A stretch of 64,000 nucleotides of DNA from Rattus norvegicus (Eukaryota > Chordata > Mammalia > Rodentia > Muridae), in contig NC_086028.1 in NCBI RefSeq assembly GCF_036323735.1, positions 37,842,501 to 37,906,500 of the forward strand, given 5' to 3'. Positions 42,719-53,690 of the stretch are shown here, piece by piece. Made by a program: the position numbers and the translations under genes. Within the stretch, counting starts at the first letter, position 1. Every line of letters starts with the position of its first letter. The notes under the pieces are model-generated. The model worked only from the letters and a program-made list of their open reading frames with translations, was not told the DNA's origin and did not search any database.

Positions 42719-42862
42719 GACTTGGTGGTGCACACCTTTAATCCCAGCACTTGGGAGTCGGAGGCAGGTGGATCTCTGAGTTTAAGGCCAGTCTGGTCTA
42801 TATATTGAGTTCCAGGACAGCCAGGGCTACACAGGGAGACTCTGTCTTCAAAAAAAAATGTT
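42719..42862 (+). mobile_element. B1: B1 SINE
   Basis: GGTGGTGCACACCTTTAATC, GATCTCTGAGTTTAAGGCCA, CCAGGACAGCCAGGGCTACA. Confidence 0.92.
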
Positions 42863-42888
42863 TTTAAATATGTCTCAAAAGAACTTAC

Positions 42889-43059
42889 GGGCTGGAGAGA
42901 TGGCTCAGAGGTTAAGAGCACTGTCTGCTCTTCCAGAGGTCCTGAGTTCAATTCCCAGCAACCACATGGTGGCTCACAACCATCTATAATCAGGTCTGGT
43001 GCCCTCTTCTGGCCTGCAGGCATACATGCAGGGCAGAAAGCTGTATGATGTATACATAA

Positions 43060-43106
<47 letters not shown>

Positions 43107-43128
43107 AGTTAAAAAAACTTATAAAAAA
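42889..43128 (+). mobile_element. B2: B2 SINE (GGCCTGCAGGC variant) with (AAAT)n tail
   Basis: Body includes CTGGCCTGCAGGCATACATG, a B2 subtype different from most here. (AATA)n runs from about 43057 to 43107. AAAAGAACTTAC lies at 42877-42888 and 43129-43140. Confidence 0.95.
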
Positions 43129-43382
43129 AAAAGAACTTACACTAAAAATAAGTTCCTTGGTTATGAGGGAATTCAGAGTGATACACCTGAGTGCTCATGG
43201 TGAGAACTATGATTGGCGGGACTGGGAAAACCATGCTCTCTCCTTTAGATGCATTTCTTGATATGAGCAATTGGAACACGCTATGTATTACTTACACTAA
43301 ATATGGCAGGTGTTAAGTATCCGGAACACCTGAGAGATCTTCAAGCCTGCCTTGAGGATGTGTAAAGAAATGAGAAATCTTC

Positions 43383-44085
43383 CTGTTGCAAGATATTTGA
43401 TCACACTGTGAACCCCAAGATTGTGTTATTTACTGGAAAAACCTGTTTCCTGTGGTGGTGCGGCTCAGCCCTAGCACACACCTTTAACCCCAAACAATGA
43501 ATGTAAAGTTAGTTTGTAGAAGGAAGCAGCCGTGTTTGAAAGTGATGTCTAATTGAATGGCAGACAAAGTGGCGAATCAGAGAAAGATTTGACAGAACAG
43601 GATACTCCCAACTCTCAGGAGAAGAGAGGGGAAAGGGAGGCTACTTGAGGAGCAGAGGCAGAGAGAGGAGGGGGTAGTTTTACTAGGACAGTGGTATAGA
43701 GACAGGCTGCAGAGAGAGACAGATGAAGACAGAATGAGCCAGAGAGTGAGAAGGAGCCGAGAGATTAGAACGTATTGCCAAAGTTAGTTTGAGGCAAAGC
43801 AGAGCAATTCAGTCAGAGGCTGAGAGAGAAGCCAGATTGACTAACTCAGCTTGGAGAGGAGTTTGAGCAAGAACAGCTGAGTTGAACCTGCCAAATCAGA
43901 ACGAACTAGAAAGGTGAACTTGTTCAGCAGTAAGTCTCAGAGACTGACAACATTCTAGGCCTAGATTAGCTTGTACAGAGGTTAGAAGATTCCAGAACAA
44001 GGCCTAGGTTAGCAGATAGAGGCAGTAAACCTCAGAGACGACATTTACCTGAGGCAAATAAAAGATACTTTAAAATCTCCTCCAG
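43383..44085 (+). mobile_element. ERV-type LTR, rodent, family uncertain
   Basis: Begins TGTTGCAAGATATTTGATCA. Purine-rich centre with many GAGAGA and AGGCAGAGAGAGGAG stretches. Ends near GGCAAATAAAAGATAC, which holds AATAAA. It fits a rodent class II LTR as I recall. Boundaries are approximate. Confidence 0.5.
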
Positions 44086-44815
44086 GGCTCAGATGTTTGA
44101 ACACTTGTTCCCCAGCTGATGACACTGTTTGGGGAGATTATGAGACCTTTAGGAGATGCAGCCTTGCTGGAGGAAGTATGTCATTGAGGGTGGGCCTCGA
44201 GAGTTTATAGCCTCACCACTGCCCTGGCCCGCAGGGAAGTCATTGGAGGTTGGGGACCACCTAGGAGAGAATGGGGGACAAGAGACATGAAAAAGGACAC
44301 CAAGACAAGAGTCTGATCAAGGCAACAAATTTATTTTTTCCCAAGGCTGAATTTATACCATAGCGGGAGGTAACAGAGAGCAGGGGAAAGTGGGAAACAT
44401 GTACGCAAGCCAAGGACACAGGCTCCTGTGGTCAGTCAATCCGCTGATGTCAACAAGATGTCAGAAAGGTCACAAGTTTGTCATATCACTAGGCATCCTG
44501 ACCACCAGACTTTCTGCAGCTGACTGGGGATTTTCCACGAACCTAGTCATACTTAACTCTTACTATAATATTAACATCAATAATGGAGAGTTTTAAGGGC
44601 ATCGCTCCCAACACACCACACTTCCTGTTCTCTCTCTCCCTACTTCCCGTGTGTGGATGAAAATGTGAGCAGTGAGCTTCCAGCTCCTGCCTTCCTACCA
44701 TCATGAAGTCTCTCCAACTGGAACCATAAGCCAAAAGAAACTCTTTTTTATAAGTTGCTTTTGGTCATGATATTTTATCACAGCAACAGAGAAGTAACTA
44801 ATGCAACGGGAAACC
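44086..44815 (+). mobile_element. MaLR LTR split by a solo LTR
   Basis: Left part: CAGATGTTTGAACACTTGTT, GGAGGAAGTATGTCATTGAG. Right part: CTTCCTGTTCTCTCTCTCCC, ACCATAAGCCAAAAGAAACT, TTTTATCACAGCAACAGAGA. Confidence 0.68.
44220..44613 (-). mobile_element. IAP-like solo LTR, 394 bp
   Basis: Reads TG...CA at its ends and is flanked by the exact 6-bp duplication CACCAC (44214-44219 and 44614-44619), as expected for a class II (ERVK) solo LTR. On the minus strand it starts TGTTGGGAGCGATGCCC, close to IAP LTRs, with TATAAAT (44356-44350) and AATAAA (44335-44330). No internal proviral sequence is present. Confidence 0.85.
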
Positions 44816-45039
44816 CCACCAAAGAAGTAGCCATAGATGGTAGATGAGGCCTAAAGATTCTCTCCAGCCTTGGGTTTCCCTGGTAAGCTTGATACAATCC
44901 CTGAACTGGCCATCAAGTGGAGGTATGGAAAGAGCTCTGTAATCATGTGAGTGAAAGGTCTGGAACACACAGTCAGTGAGCTTCCTTCTGCCTCCCCAAG
45001 AAAATTCAAAGTGTTTCTATGAGGGGTGGTTGCTCTCTG

Positions 45040-45392
45040 TGGTGGTTTGAATAAGAATGGTTCCCCTAGGCTCATATATTGGATCCTTAGTCGTCAGGGT
45101 ATGGCACTCCTTGAGAAGGATCAGGAGGTGTGGTCCTATTGGAGAAACTGTCTTTCTGAGGTTTCAAAAGCCCAACCCAAGTTAGCAGCTTTCTCTTCCT
45201 GTTGCCTCCTTGTCAGAATGTAGAACTTTCTGCTACTTCTCCAGCACCTCCATGCTGCCATGCTCCCCACCATGATGATAGTGGATTAACCTTCTAAAAC
45301 TGTAAGCTAGCCCCAGTTAGATGCCTTCTTTTGTAAGAGTTTTCTTGGTCACGGTGTCTCTTTACAGCAATAGAACAGTGTGACTAAGACTT
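45040..45392 (+). mobile_element. MaLR LTR (MT-type)
   Basis: GTGGTGGTTTGAATAAGAAT, GGATCAGGAGGTGTGGTCCT, GATGATAGTGGATTAACCTT, GTCACGGTGTCTCTTTACAG. Confidence 0.78.
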
Positions 45393-46225
45393 TCTCCAAC
45401 AGTCTACATGCCCTAGCAGACAAGTTTCCTGGGAGTCAAGAAGGCTGTGGACCCAAGAGAGATCCAAGCACAACTTTGCCAAAGAAAAGAGAAGGTCTCC
45501 CTTAGAAGAAAGACCGGAGATGCTCCCACTGGCTGTCACTCTGAAGAAAGGCAAAGTCAGGTAGAAAAAAATTATTTCTGCCAGGAACAAATAGACTCTC
45601 TAAAATCCCTAGTCAAGGTTAGGACTCCCTGATGATTTGTGAGTTTCCTCTGAACTTCAAGAAGACTATGAAAGAGAGGAAAAGCTGACCACTATCAGGA
45701 ATCATGGAAAAACTACAACTTGGCCAAATGGATGTTAAAAAAGCTTTGATCTCCATTTTATCTGGAAGTGATCCATCCCTGCTGGAACGCAGTTAGATGG
45801 CCTTTTTTCTGTGTGTGCCTCAAATCTGCCCAGCCAGATGCACAGCACATTCTTAATTATTTTCAAATGATTATCAACAGAGCCATAAATCTATGCTCTG
45901 ACATGACATGGTGATTTGACCTCCAGACATAGCGTAACGGGTTATTAACGGTACCTCCCAAAACTATCGAAAAATTTTTTCTAGAGCTATTTGCTAATTA
46001 ATAGCTGTTCTCACGATGATCATTTTTTTAAATAATTGTGGAATGAATCACATCCATTAAAATTATTTGTATAGTTTTTAATCTTCCACCAGAAGTCAAT
46101 GAGGCTAATCTAAGGGTGATACAAACTCCATGACAGTATCTGTCACTATTACACTTGCTTCCCAAAGCTTGCTTGGGGGTGGGGGATTTTTATTTATTTT
46201 TAACTTGGGGAGGTGTGAATGTTTT
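45393..46225. other. Unique sequence; candidate conserved block at 45730-46120
   Basis: Free of recognised repeats. The right half is AT-rich with GCTAATTAATAGC (a homeodomain-type TAATTA palindrome) and TCTTAATTATTTTCAAATGA, typical in feel of conserved non-coding elements. Confidence 0.4.
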
Positions 46226-46360
46226 GTCTTTGTTTTATGGTCTCTCTATGTAGCACTAGCTAACTTTGAACTTATGATGGAGATAAGGCAGGCCTCAAAT
46301 TCATTTGCCTCTGCCTCCCACATGCTAGGATTAAAGAAGTACATCACCACTCCAAATTTC
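46226..46360 (-). mobile_element. B1: B1 SINE, diverged
   Basis: TTATGGTCTCTCTATGTAGC, AGGCAGGCCTCAAATTCATT, GCTAGGATTAAAGAAGTACA. Confidence 0.75.
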
Positions 46361-46976
46361 CAAGGCTTGTTCTCTAGCTCAGGAACTTGAAACTGGTCCT
46401 TCAGCTGTTCCAAAGTACCTGGAAGCAATCAACACTGAAGAGATGCCCAGAAGGAGGGTCCTCGTGACCTCCACGGCTTCTGGCCCCTCACTCTGCAGAG
46501 TCAACCCACCTCTCCCACCACCGACCACCCTAAGGAGCCTCTCAATCTCCATGCATATAAGCCACAGCCCTGCCTGGACCCTATTTCCTGGGCCTTACTT
46601 TCTTTGACTTACTAGATGGGAAGCGAGTGTCTCTGTGTCCCTCAAAGCCTGTGAAACCATCCAGGAGGACACTAACAAGTAGAGGAAAGTGGTTCCCACT
46701 TCCCACAGAGGAACAAGATAGGGTCTTTCCTTCTCATGTCTAAAGACTTCTCCCTTTAGTCAGATAGGTCTCAGGGTGGGTGTGGGGTGAGGAAGGCACC
46801 TCTGCCCTCGAAATGACAAGTCCTCCCAGACACTGGGAGTCTGCCTCAAAGCATGTGACAGTTAAACTAGAAGCCAAACAATTGCCCCCTGGCTAAAAGT
46901 GACATGTATTGTTAGTATTAGGGTAAGAAAAACAAAGAAAGCTATTAAATAAACTAATTCAAAAATAATAAAAGCA
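46361..46976. other. Unique sequence
   Basis: No recognised repeat or gene. Confidence 0.5.
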
Positions 46977-46977
46977 A

Positions 46978-47350
46978 GCCAGGTGTGGTGGCACACCTCT
47001 GTAACCCCAATACCCTGGGAGGCTGAGGCAAGAAGAGCAGGAATTTGACGTTAAGCTGGCTACATCAAACAGAACATCAGAAGGTAAATTTGGCCAGGCA
47101 AATGTGACCACAGCACTTGGTGTGGATGGAAGGAAAGAATCAGGAGTTCAAGGCCAGCCTGGGCTACTTAAGATGTGGTCTTAAAAAAAAAAAAAACCTC
47201 AGCTGGGTACAGTGATTCACACCTTTAATCCCAGCACTGAGGAAGCAGAGGCAAACAGATCTCTGATTCTCTGAGTTTGAGGCCAGCCTGGTCAACAGAG
47301 CAAATTTCAGGACAGCCAGGGCTACACAGAGAAACCCTGTCTTGGACTTC
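46978..47350 (+). mobile_element. B1: Three consecutive B1 fragments
   Basis: 46978-47090 (GCCAGGTGTGGTGGCACACC), 47104-47200 (GTTCAAGGCCAGCCTGGGCT plus A-run), and 47202-47350 (near full: CACCTTTAATCCCAGCACTG, GAAACCCTGTCTTGG). All in plus orientation. Confidence 0.8.
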
Positions 47351-47429
47351 TCTAGTCCAACAAAATATTATCTCTAGAAAATATCCAAAAAAAGATGCGA
47401 ATTTTAAATGATAAACAGATAAATAGATG

Positions 47430-47600
47430 AAAGTTGGCTGTCAAGATGGGTCAGCAAGTAAAGGCTGAAGACCTAAGCTTGATCCCAGTACCCACATAAC
47501 AGAAAGAGAATCACTTCATGCAAATTGTCCCTCATTTGTACCACAGTGCATGAACCACACACAAAATCAAATATATATATATGTATATATATATATATAT
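47430..47600 (+). mobile_element. B4: B4-type SINE with (AT)n tail
   Basis: GGCTGTCAAGATGGGTCAGC, GCTTGATCCCAGTACCCACA, ATGCAAATTGTCCCTCATTT, then (AT)n at 47569-47600. Confidence 0.65.
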
Positions 47601-48149
47601 GGTCCAATGTGACCCCATGTTCAGGTAACCCCACCTACACCCCCACACCCCCGTGCACAGGAGTTGTAGAAGGCCCCCATGGAAGACCCTTTCCAGGAAG
47701 CCTGCTGTAGAGTCAGCCAATTAACAGAGACTTCTTGGTTGCTGATTAAAGCCTTTTCTGGTGCAGAAAATCCAAACCCTGGCAAGAAGCAGGCCTAGCA
47801 TAGCAGCCCCAAGCCCACCCCAGACACGGATGCCGTCTGAGCAGCTGACAACTGGCTGTGTTCTTCCCTATACAGTTTCCCTCCTCAGAAACCCAAAGCT
47901 TCTGGTCCTAGCACCTATTCCTGCCCCCTCCCCACCCCAGAGATCTTAAATATGAAGCAATCCTTTCTTCTCTTGGAGACTCATTTTCTTCAAAGGGGAC
48001 CGTATGCTCTCCATAAGAGTTCCCAGGACTGCTGAGAAAGGAAAATGGGCTCACAGAGAAAGGATGTTCTAGAAAGCCCTATCTGCATATGCGAAGGCAC
48101 TTACTGTGCTCCCACAGAGGTCAGGAATATAGTCCTAAAAAGAAATTTC
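47601..48149. other. Unique sequence
   Basis: No recognised repeat or gene; C-rich with ACACCCCCACACCCCC near 47640. Confidence 0.5.
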
Positions 48150-48240
48150 CTACGAGTCCAAGCTGCACTCAAACTCACTGTGTAGCCAAAGGTGGCCTTG
48201 AACTACTGATCTTCCTGCCCCCACCTCCCAAATGTCTCTA
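48150..48240 (-). mobile_element. B1-like fragment
   Basis: CACTGTGTAGCCAAAGGTGG and CCTTGAACTACTGATCTTCC are reverse B1 landmarks. Confidence 0.6.
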
Positions 48241-48369
48241 TTCTGCACCCTCTGTGTCATTAATCTAGACTCCTTCCTGTGGTTTTCTCCTTCCTCTCCT
48301 CTTTCAGTCACACTCTCAGTGACTTGATTCTTCCAAAGGTTGGATGATGCTCTCTGAAGAGATGATTGA

Positions 48370-48536
48370 TGGGTGGAGGTGGAGCACACCTTTAATCCCA
48401 GCACTCGAGAGGAAGAAGCCGGTGGATCCCGGTGAGTTAGAGGCTAGCCTGGTCTACAGAGTGAGTCCTAAGACAGCCAAGACTACACAGAGAAGCACTA
48501 CTGGGGGGTTGGAGGAGGAGGATCGACATCATAAAG

Positions 48537-48583
<47 letters not shown>
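48370..48583 (+). mobile_element. B1: B1 SINE followed by (CA)n
   Basis: GAGCACACCTTTAATCCCAG, AGGCTAGCCTGGTCTACAGA; CA array at 48537-48583. Confidence 0.82.
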
Positions 48584-49324
48584 ACCTAACAAACATGTCA
48601 TCTACACTCCCTTACACGTCGTGTCCCAGCTTGCTGGCCTGTTCCCCCAAAGTAGCAGAGGTGGCTCACCAGGGAGCCAACACTTGTAATTAGGAATGGA
48701 GTCTTGATTTGCATAGTCACAGCACTGAGAACTCTGGAGAATTCAGTAAAGGTCTGGGGAAGCTCCAGACATGTCTGAGCAAAACACAAAGTCAGGCAAG
48801 CGAAGCATGCTGTGCGCTGACCAAAAGGGGACGGCCCTTGGCAGGCCTTGGCCAGTGCACACCCTGAGATAAGCCTTCTCAGTCCTCCCTCCCAGTCACC
48901 CGCCATTCACTTATCCATCAACTTAACTGCCCATCTGACTTTGAATTTATCTGTCCATCTATCCAACTGCCTTGCGTCCTTCTGTCTGTCCACCAGAGCC
49001 ACCATTCCCCATCTCTCCCCACTCTCTTATCTACCCATGTTTCTCACACCAGTCTGTCTACCCTTAGTTACATTATGCACCAACATTCACCCCATGGTCT
49101 CTGCATCTCATGGAGCTATTCATCCACCAGCCTGACTGGGGACCGGATCCATGCAGATCCCCAGGGCTACAGAAATGAACCGCAGCTTCCCTTCATCTGG
49201 AAAGACCTCCCCACTAAGTGGAAAGGGGCCCTTGAGAGATGAAGGCCCTGCTGTAGTCTCCTCTGAAGACCTGCATGTGTGCTCTGGGGGTCTGCAAACC
49301 ACACTTTCTGGACATCCTTGAACT
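48584..49324. other. Unique sequence
   Basis: SINE-free. 48905-49000 has loose repetition of ATCCATC and CTGTCCATC. No gene recognised. Confidence 0.5.
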
Positions 49325-49715
49325 AGCCTGTCCTACTCTACTTCCAATTGCTGTGATAGACTCTGTGACCCAAGGAACTTGAAAAGGCCAGGGCTTATTT
49401 CCACTTACAGGTGCAGCCCATCATCCATGGAAGACGAGGCAAGGCGGGAACTCAAGCTAGATCCTGGAGGCGTGAACTGACGTAGAGACCGCAGAGGAAA
49501 GCCGCTTACTGGCTTGCTTGCAGACTCCTGTTCGCTGCCTTTCCTAGAGAGCTGAAGCCCACGTGTTTGAACATGGTACTTCCCATAGTGGGCTAGGCTC
49601 TTCCTTATCAATTAGCAATCAAGAAAACCGCCCCCACAGGCTTGCCCCTAGGCCAGTCCTGTGGAGGCGCAGTTGAGGTGCCTTCCTCCCAGGTGTGTCA
49701 AATTGACAGCTGACT
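49325..49715 (-). mobile_element. Rodent LTR-like repeat (type B), diverged
   Basis: CTTCCAATTGCTGTGATAGA, GCCGCTTACTGGCTTGCTTG, TCAATTAGCAATCAAGAAAA, GTGTGTCAAATTGACAGC. Confidence 0.6.
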
Positions 49716-49983
49716 CTGCCTATACCACCGCCATCACGCCCTGGCTAAGGACAGTTTCCAGCATGCTCAGAAGGCACAGGGGAGAATATAAACGCATGAA
49801 GGGCTTCCGGGAGCTTTAGGCTGGCATTTAGAACAGCTGTTACTCAAGGGCTTGGACCAGGGAGGAGGGGCTACTTCCTCCCTTGAGCCCCTACACCAGC
49901 ACTGTCCAAAGAATCATAATTTACTGTAACACGTGAATTTAAATTTCCCAGTATTTATGGTTGTTTTGGTTGTTTGGATTTTT

Positions 49984-50141
49984 GGTTTTTTTTTTTTTTT
50001 TCAAGACAGAGTTTCTCTGGGTAGCCTTTGGATGTCCTATAACTCACTCTCTGTACCAGGCTGGCCTCAAACTCACAGAGATTCGCCTGCCTCTGCCTCC
50101 CAAGCACTGAGATTAAAGGCATGCACCACCATCACTTGGCT
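49984..50141 (-). mobile_element. B1: B1 SINE
   Basis: T-run, CAAGACAGAGTTTCTCTGGG, AGGCTGGCCTCAAACTCACA, GCCTCCCAAGCACTGAGATT. Confidence 0.93.
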
Positions 50142-50237
50142 AGTTTCCATATTTTTAAAAAGTAAATAGGAAAAGGTAAATTAATCACAATGTCTTTTAC
50201 TTACCCCAAAATGATAATATAAAGTATTTTCATTTCA

Positions 50238-50345
50238 ATATGTAATTGCATGCCTGCAATCTAATACTCAGGAGAAATAGCGGGAGGATTGAGAGTTCGA
50301 GGCCAGCCTGAATTACATATTCTGCCATACAAAGTGAGACCTTAC
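50238..50345 (+). mobile_element. B1-like fragment
   Basis: GCATGCCTGCAATCTAATAC, GAGAGTTCGAGGCCAGCCTG. Confidence 0.6.
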
Positions 50346-50844
50346 CTTTAAACAAAAAGGTATATATGTGTGTATATGCACATATATGTCGCAGCTAGTC
50401 AGAGGGAAGGCAAGACCAGCGAAAGGACAAAGCATAACGGGCAAGGAATATCAAATTCACAGCCTTCCTCAACTTTCCTGAGCAATAAAGGTCCAAACTT
50501 TCACAGCCCTCTCAGCAAAGCTACACTCCTGGTCATTAGATTGGGCGGCTACACTCTGTGGTTCCCACACTGAACCCTAGAAAAGCAGATCCCGCCTCCA
50601 TCATCCCTGACGGTAATTCCTGCAGCCATCCCTAGGGGGCGCTGTTGTCCTTGGCACATGTGAAGACTGGTGCCTTGGGCTCCTCTCAGAGATGGATTCT
50701 GGAACAATATGCAAACAGCCTGCCTCGTAAGCAGCTGCTACAGCTCGGGAAATGCTGAGCGACAGTTCCAGGGAAATGAGACTGCCCAGCTCTAGCTTCA
50801 GCTCTGCCCTGGGTTTCTAAAGATGAGGAAAGAGGCTCAATGGG
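50346..50844. other. Unique sequence
   Basis: No recognised repeat or gene. Confidence 0.45.
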
Positions 50845-51075
50845 GCTGAGTTATGTTGTGGATTTGGTTTAATGCTTGCATTATGGGTTCCCAAAATTGC
50901 AAGAGAATTCTGCATGTGAGACGCTGAGGGTCCCTGCCCTCAGCTGGTTCTGATTGGCAAATAAAGTTGCTGGCAGCCAATGACTGGGCAGGGAGACAGA
51001 GATGGGCCTTTAAGACTCGTGGGCTAGGGAACCGAGGAAGAAGCAGAATCACCATGCCACAAAAGGAATAAAATC
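50845..51075 (+). mobile_element. ERV-type LTR fragment
   Basis: GTTGTGGATTTGGTTTAATG, CTGATTGGCAAATAAAGTTG and CAGCCAATGACTGGGCAGGG match a rodent ERV LTR pattern as I remember it. Confidence 0.5.
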
Positions 51076-51083
51076 CAGGCTTG

Positions 51084-51262
51084 ATGGGGCTGGAGAGATG
51101 GCTCAGCGGTTAAGAGCACTGACTGCTCTTCCAGAGGTCCTGAGTTCAATTCCCAACAACCACATGGTGGCTCACAACCATCGGTAATGAGATCTGATAC
51201 CCTCTTCTGGTGTGTCTGAAGACAGCTATAGCGTAGTCATATAAATAAAATAAACAATTCTT
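51084..51262 (+). mobile_element. B2: B2 SINE
   Basis: GGGGCTGGAGAGATGGCTCA, CAATTCCCAACAACCACATG, GTAATGAGATCTGATACCCT, ATAAATAAAATAAAC. Confidence 0.95.
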
Positions 51263-51274
51263 TATTGTGCATCT

Positions 51275-51468
51275 TGAACCTAAGGCAGCCAGGAGGAGAC
51301 TGGATTTTCACCATGGGTGAACCTTAAGCACAGGAGACCTCGAAGACTACCCCCACAGTGACGCACTTCCTCCTACAAGGCCACACCTCCTCATAGTGCT
51401 ACTCCGTAAGGGCAAAGCATTCAAACACAGGAATCTATGGGGACCAAACCTATTCAAACCACCACATC
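51275..51468 (-). mobile_element. MaLR LTR fragment
   Basis: CCCACAGTGACGCACTTCCT, CAAGGCCACACCTCCTCATA, ACCTATTCAAACCACC: the reverse complement of the MT-type 5' half. Confidence 0.68.
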
Positions 51469-52584
51469 ACCTCTGCATTTCTGCCCACTCGGTTCCCTCG
51501 GCCTGTGCTTGTCTTCTCTTCCTTACCCTCCGTGCTTGGAAAATCCTGACGGCCGTCAAGGCTTAGGCATCTCAGGGAAGAAGCGACCTTTTGTCCTAGG
51601 AACAACATACGCTTCCTGGTATCAAATTCCAGTACTTTCTACATTCTGAACTTCTTCAAGGGTAGACACAGGAGCTGCCTCATCAATAATGCCCATCAAG
51701 CACACAGTAGGGACACAGAGAATGTTTATGAAATAGCCAAGTCAGAACATGGAATGCCCTAATAGTACGTGTTACCCATGGACTACCTGAGCTCTCTTAA
51801 ATCCAGCCTCCTTCCATCCCCTGGACCCCACGTGTCTAAGGAAGCCAGTAGCCTCTGTTCCCATCCATAGCACAGCCGTGCTACTGGGAACCCATGCACC
51901 TCTTTCCCTCCTCCAGGGAGTCTCCACCTCTAACTCTGAGCCCTTTTGGTGCTGATTTCCCATGAGTCTCTAGTATCCCCCACGTGCCCTCACCTACACA
52001 CTATGAGGTGGCATTCCGGGGTTGTGTGTGGGGAATATCAGATGTCACTGGTAATTTACTTTGTGCAGGAGCATATTGGGAGGTTATTTATCTGTGTTCT
52101 CTGAAAACTGAAAGCTAGAGTAGATCTTGCTGATTATATTACCCCACTGAGAGGCAGAAATAATCCTGAAGTTGGCAAGTTAAATCTCCACTTCGTAATT
52201 TACTAAAACAAAACTAATACCCGCAGAAACGTTTCCTTGGCCGTTTTATAGCAGTTTTGCCATTAAAGCTGTCCTTGATTGCAACTCGTAACAATGGATA
52301 AGGCAGAGGGGAGAGGGTATTTTTAGCCCGGCCCAAGAAATGATTCTGAACACAAACCATTTTCCCCAAAAGCAGAAACATCAGGCATCATCCAGGAAGA
52401 GCCTCAGCCCACTGGAACGACAAGTAGAAATGACCAGGGTCACACTGCATAAACAGAACGGAGCACGCTCCTCCCTAAAGCGAGCCACCAAGTCCCCCTC
52501 ACTGTGGCTGAGCCATGGATGCCCACGTCCTTTCTTTCTCACCCTCACACCCACCCAAACCCTCTCACTATTCCCGTTCCTCTT
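51469..52584. other. Unique sequence; candidate conserved block at 52040-52310
   Basis: Repeat-free for over 1.1 kb. The stretch from TGGTAATTTACTTTGTGCAG to CCTTGATTGCAACTCGTAAC is AT-rich and non-repetitive, with CGTAATTTAC and CCATTAAAGC, and resembles conserved regulatory DNA. Confidence 0.4.
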
Positions 52585-52658
52585 TAAATTGTGTGTGACG
52601 TACGTGTCTGCTTGTGAGTTCTTGCACACGAATGCATGAGTCAAAAAAAGGGTGTCAT

Positions 52659-52822
52659 GGGCTGGAGAGATGTCTCAGTGGTTAAGAGCACTGACTGCTC
52701 TTCCTGAGGTCCTGAGTTCAACACAACCACATGGTGGCTCACAACCATCTGTAATGGAATCCTCTCCTTGTGTGTTGAAGACAGTGACAGTGTACTCATA
52801 AAATAAATAAACAATAAAAAAG
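52659..52822 (+). mobile_element. B2: B2 SINE with internal deletions
   Basis: GGGCTGGAGAGATGTCTCAG start; CCTGAGTTCAACACAACCAC lacks several bases of the B box region and ATCCTCTCCTTGTGTGTT is shortened. Confidence 0.92.
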
Positions 52823-52824
52823 AG

Positions 52825-52917
52825 GGGCTGGGGGTTGGGGATTTGCTCAGTGGTAGAGCGCTTGCCTAGGAAGCACAAGGCCCTGGGTTTGGTCCCCAGC
52901 TCGAAAAAAAAAAAAAA
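52825..52917 (+). mobile_element. ID: ID SINE
   Basis: GGGGCTGGGGGTTGGGGATT start (short internal duplication), missing AG in TTTGCTCAG, GCCTAGGAAGCAC core and A tail. Sits in the A-rich tail of the B2. Confidence 0.93.
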
Positions 52918-53034
52918 AGAAAAGGGCATCAGATTCCTAGGTCTGGAGTCACAGGTATGAAATTACAGATTTGTAAGCTGCCCAACATGGGTGCCAGGAA
53001 CTGAATTCTCATCCCCTGCAAGAGCAATACTCTT

Positions 53035-53060
53035 TTTATTTTATTTTATTTTATTTTATT
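53035..53060 (+). repeat. (TTTTA)n
   Basis: Five TTTTA-type units after the B3 boundary. Confidence 0.9.
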
Positions 53061-53160
53061 CTATCACCTCAATCTATTCCAATCTAATACCATGTGACCA
53101 AAAAATAAAAAGCAAAAAGCAAAGCAAAACAAACAAACAAAAACAGGACAAAGAAAGAGA

Positions 53161-53316
53161 AGGCCAGAGAGCTGGCTCAACAGCCGAGAGTTCTTCAGAG
53201 AATTGTAGCTAGACCCCAGCACCCACATGAGGTGGACCACACTGCCTGTTACTCCAGCTCCAAGGGACTTGACACTCTCTTCTGAACTCCCTGGGCATCA
53301 GAATTCATATGTGCAC

Positions 53317-53360
<44 letters not shown>
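53161..53360 (+). mobile_element. B3: B3 SINE with (CA)n tail
   Basis: GCCAGAGAGCTGGCTCAACA, CTAGACCCCAGCACCCACAT, GTTACTCCAGCTCCAAGGGA; CA array at 53321-53360. Confidence 0.8.
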
Positions 53361-53362
<2 letters not shown>

Positions 53363-53397
53363 ATTCTTTTAAGGAAGAGAACACTGAACAACCACCA

Positions 53398-53690
53398 TGT
53401 GATGGTTTGCATAGGCTTGGTCCATGGAGAGTGGCACTATTAGGAGGTATGGCCCTTGTTGGTGGAAGTGTGTCACTGTGGGTGTAGGCTTTGAGGTCTC
53501 CTTCTGGCTGCCTTCAGATCAAGATGTGGACCTCTCAGCTCCTCCAGCACTGTGTCATGCTTCCCGCCATGATGATAATGGACTGAACCTCTGAAACTGT
53601 AAGCCAGTCTCAATTAAATGTTGTCCTTCCGAGTTGCCTTGGTCATGGTGTCTCTTCACATCAATGAAACTCTAATGAAGACACACCACT
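53398..53690 (+). mobile_element. MaLR LTR (MTD-type)
   Basis: GTGATGGTTTGCATAGGCTT, GTGGCACTATTAGGAGGTAT, GATGATAATGGACTGAACCT, TGGTCATGGTGTCTCTTCAC. Confidence 0.82.

Larger units (their letters stand above)
52585..53032 (-). mobile_element. B3: B3 SINE split by B2 and ID
   Basis: TGTGTGACGTACGTGTCTGC on the left; GGCATCAGATTCCTAGGTCT, CAACATGGGTGCCAGGAACT and ATCCCCTGCAAGAGCAATAC on the right. Confidence 0.7.
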
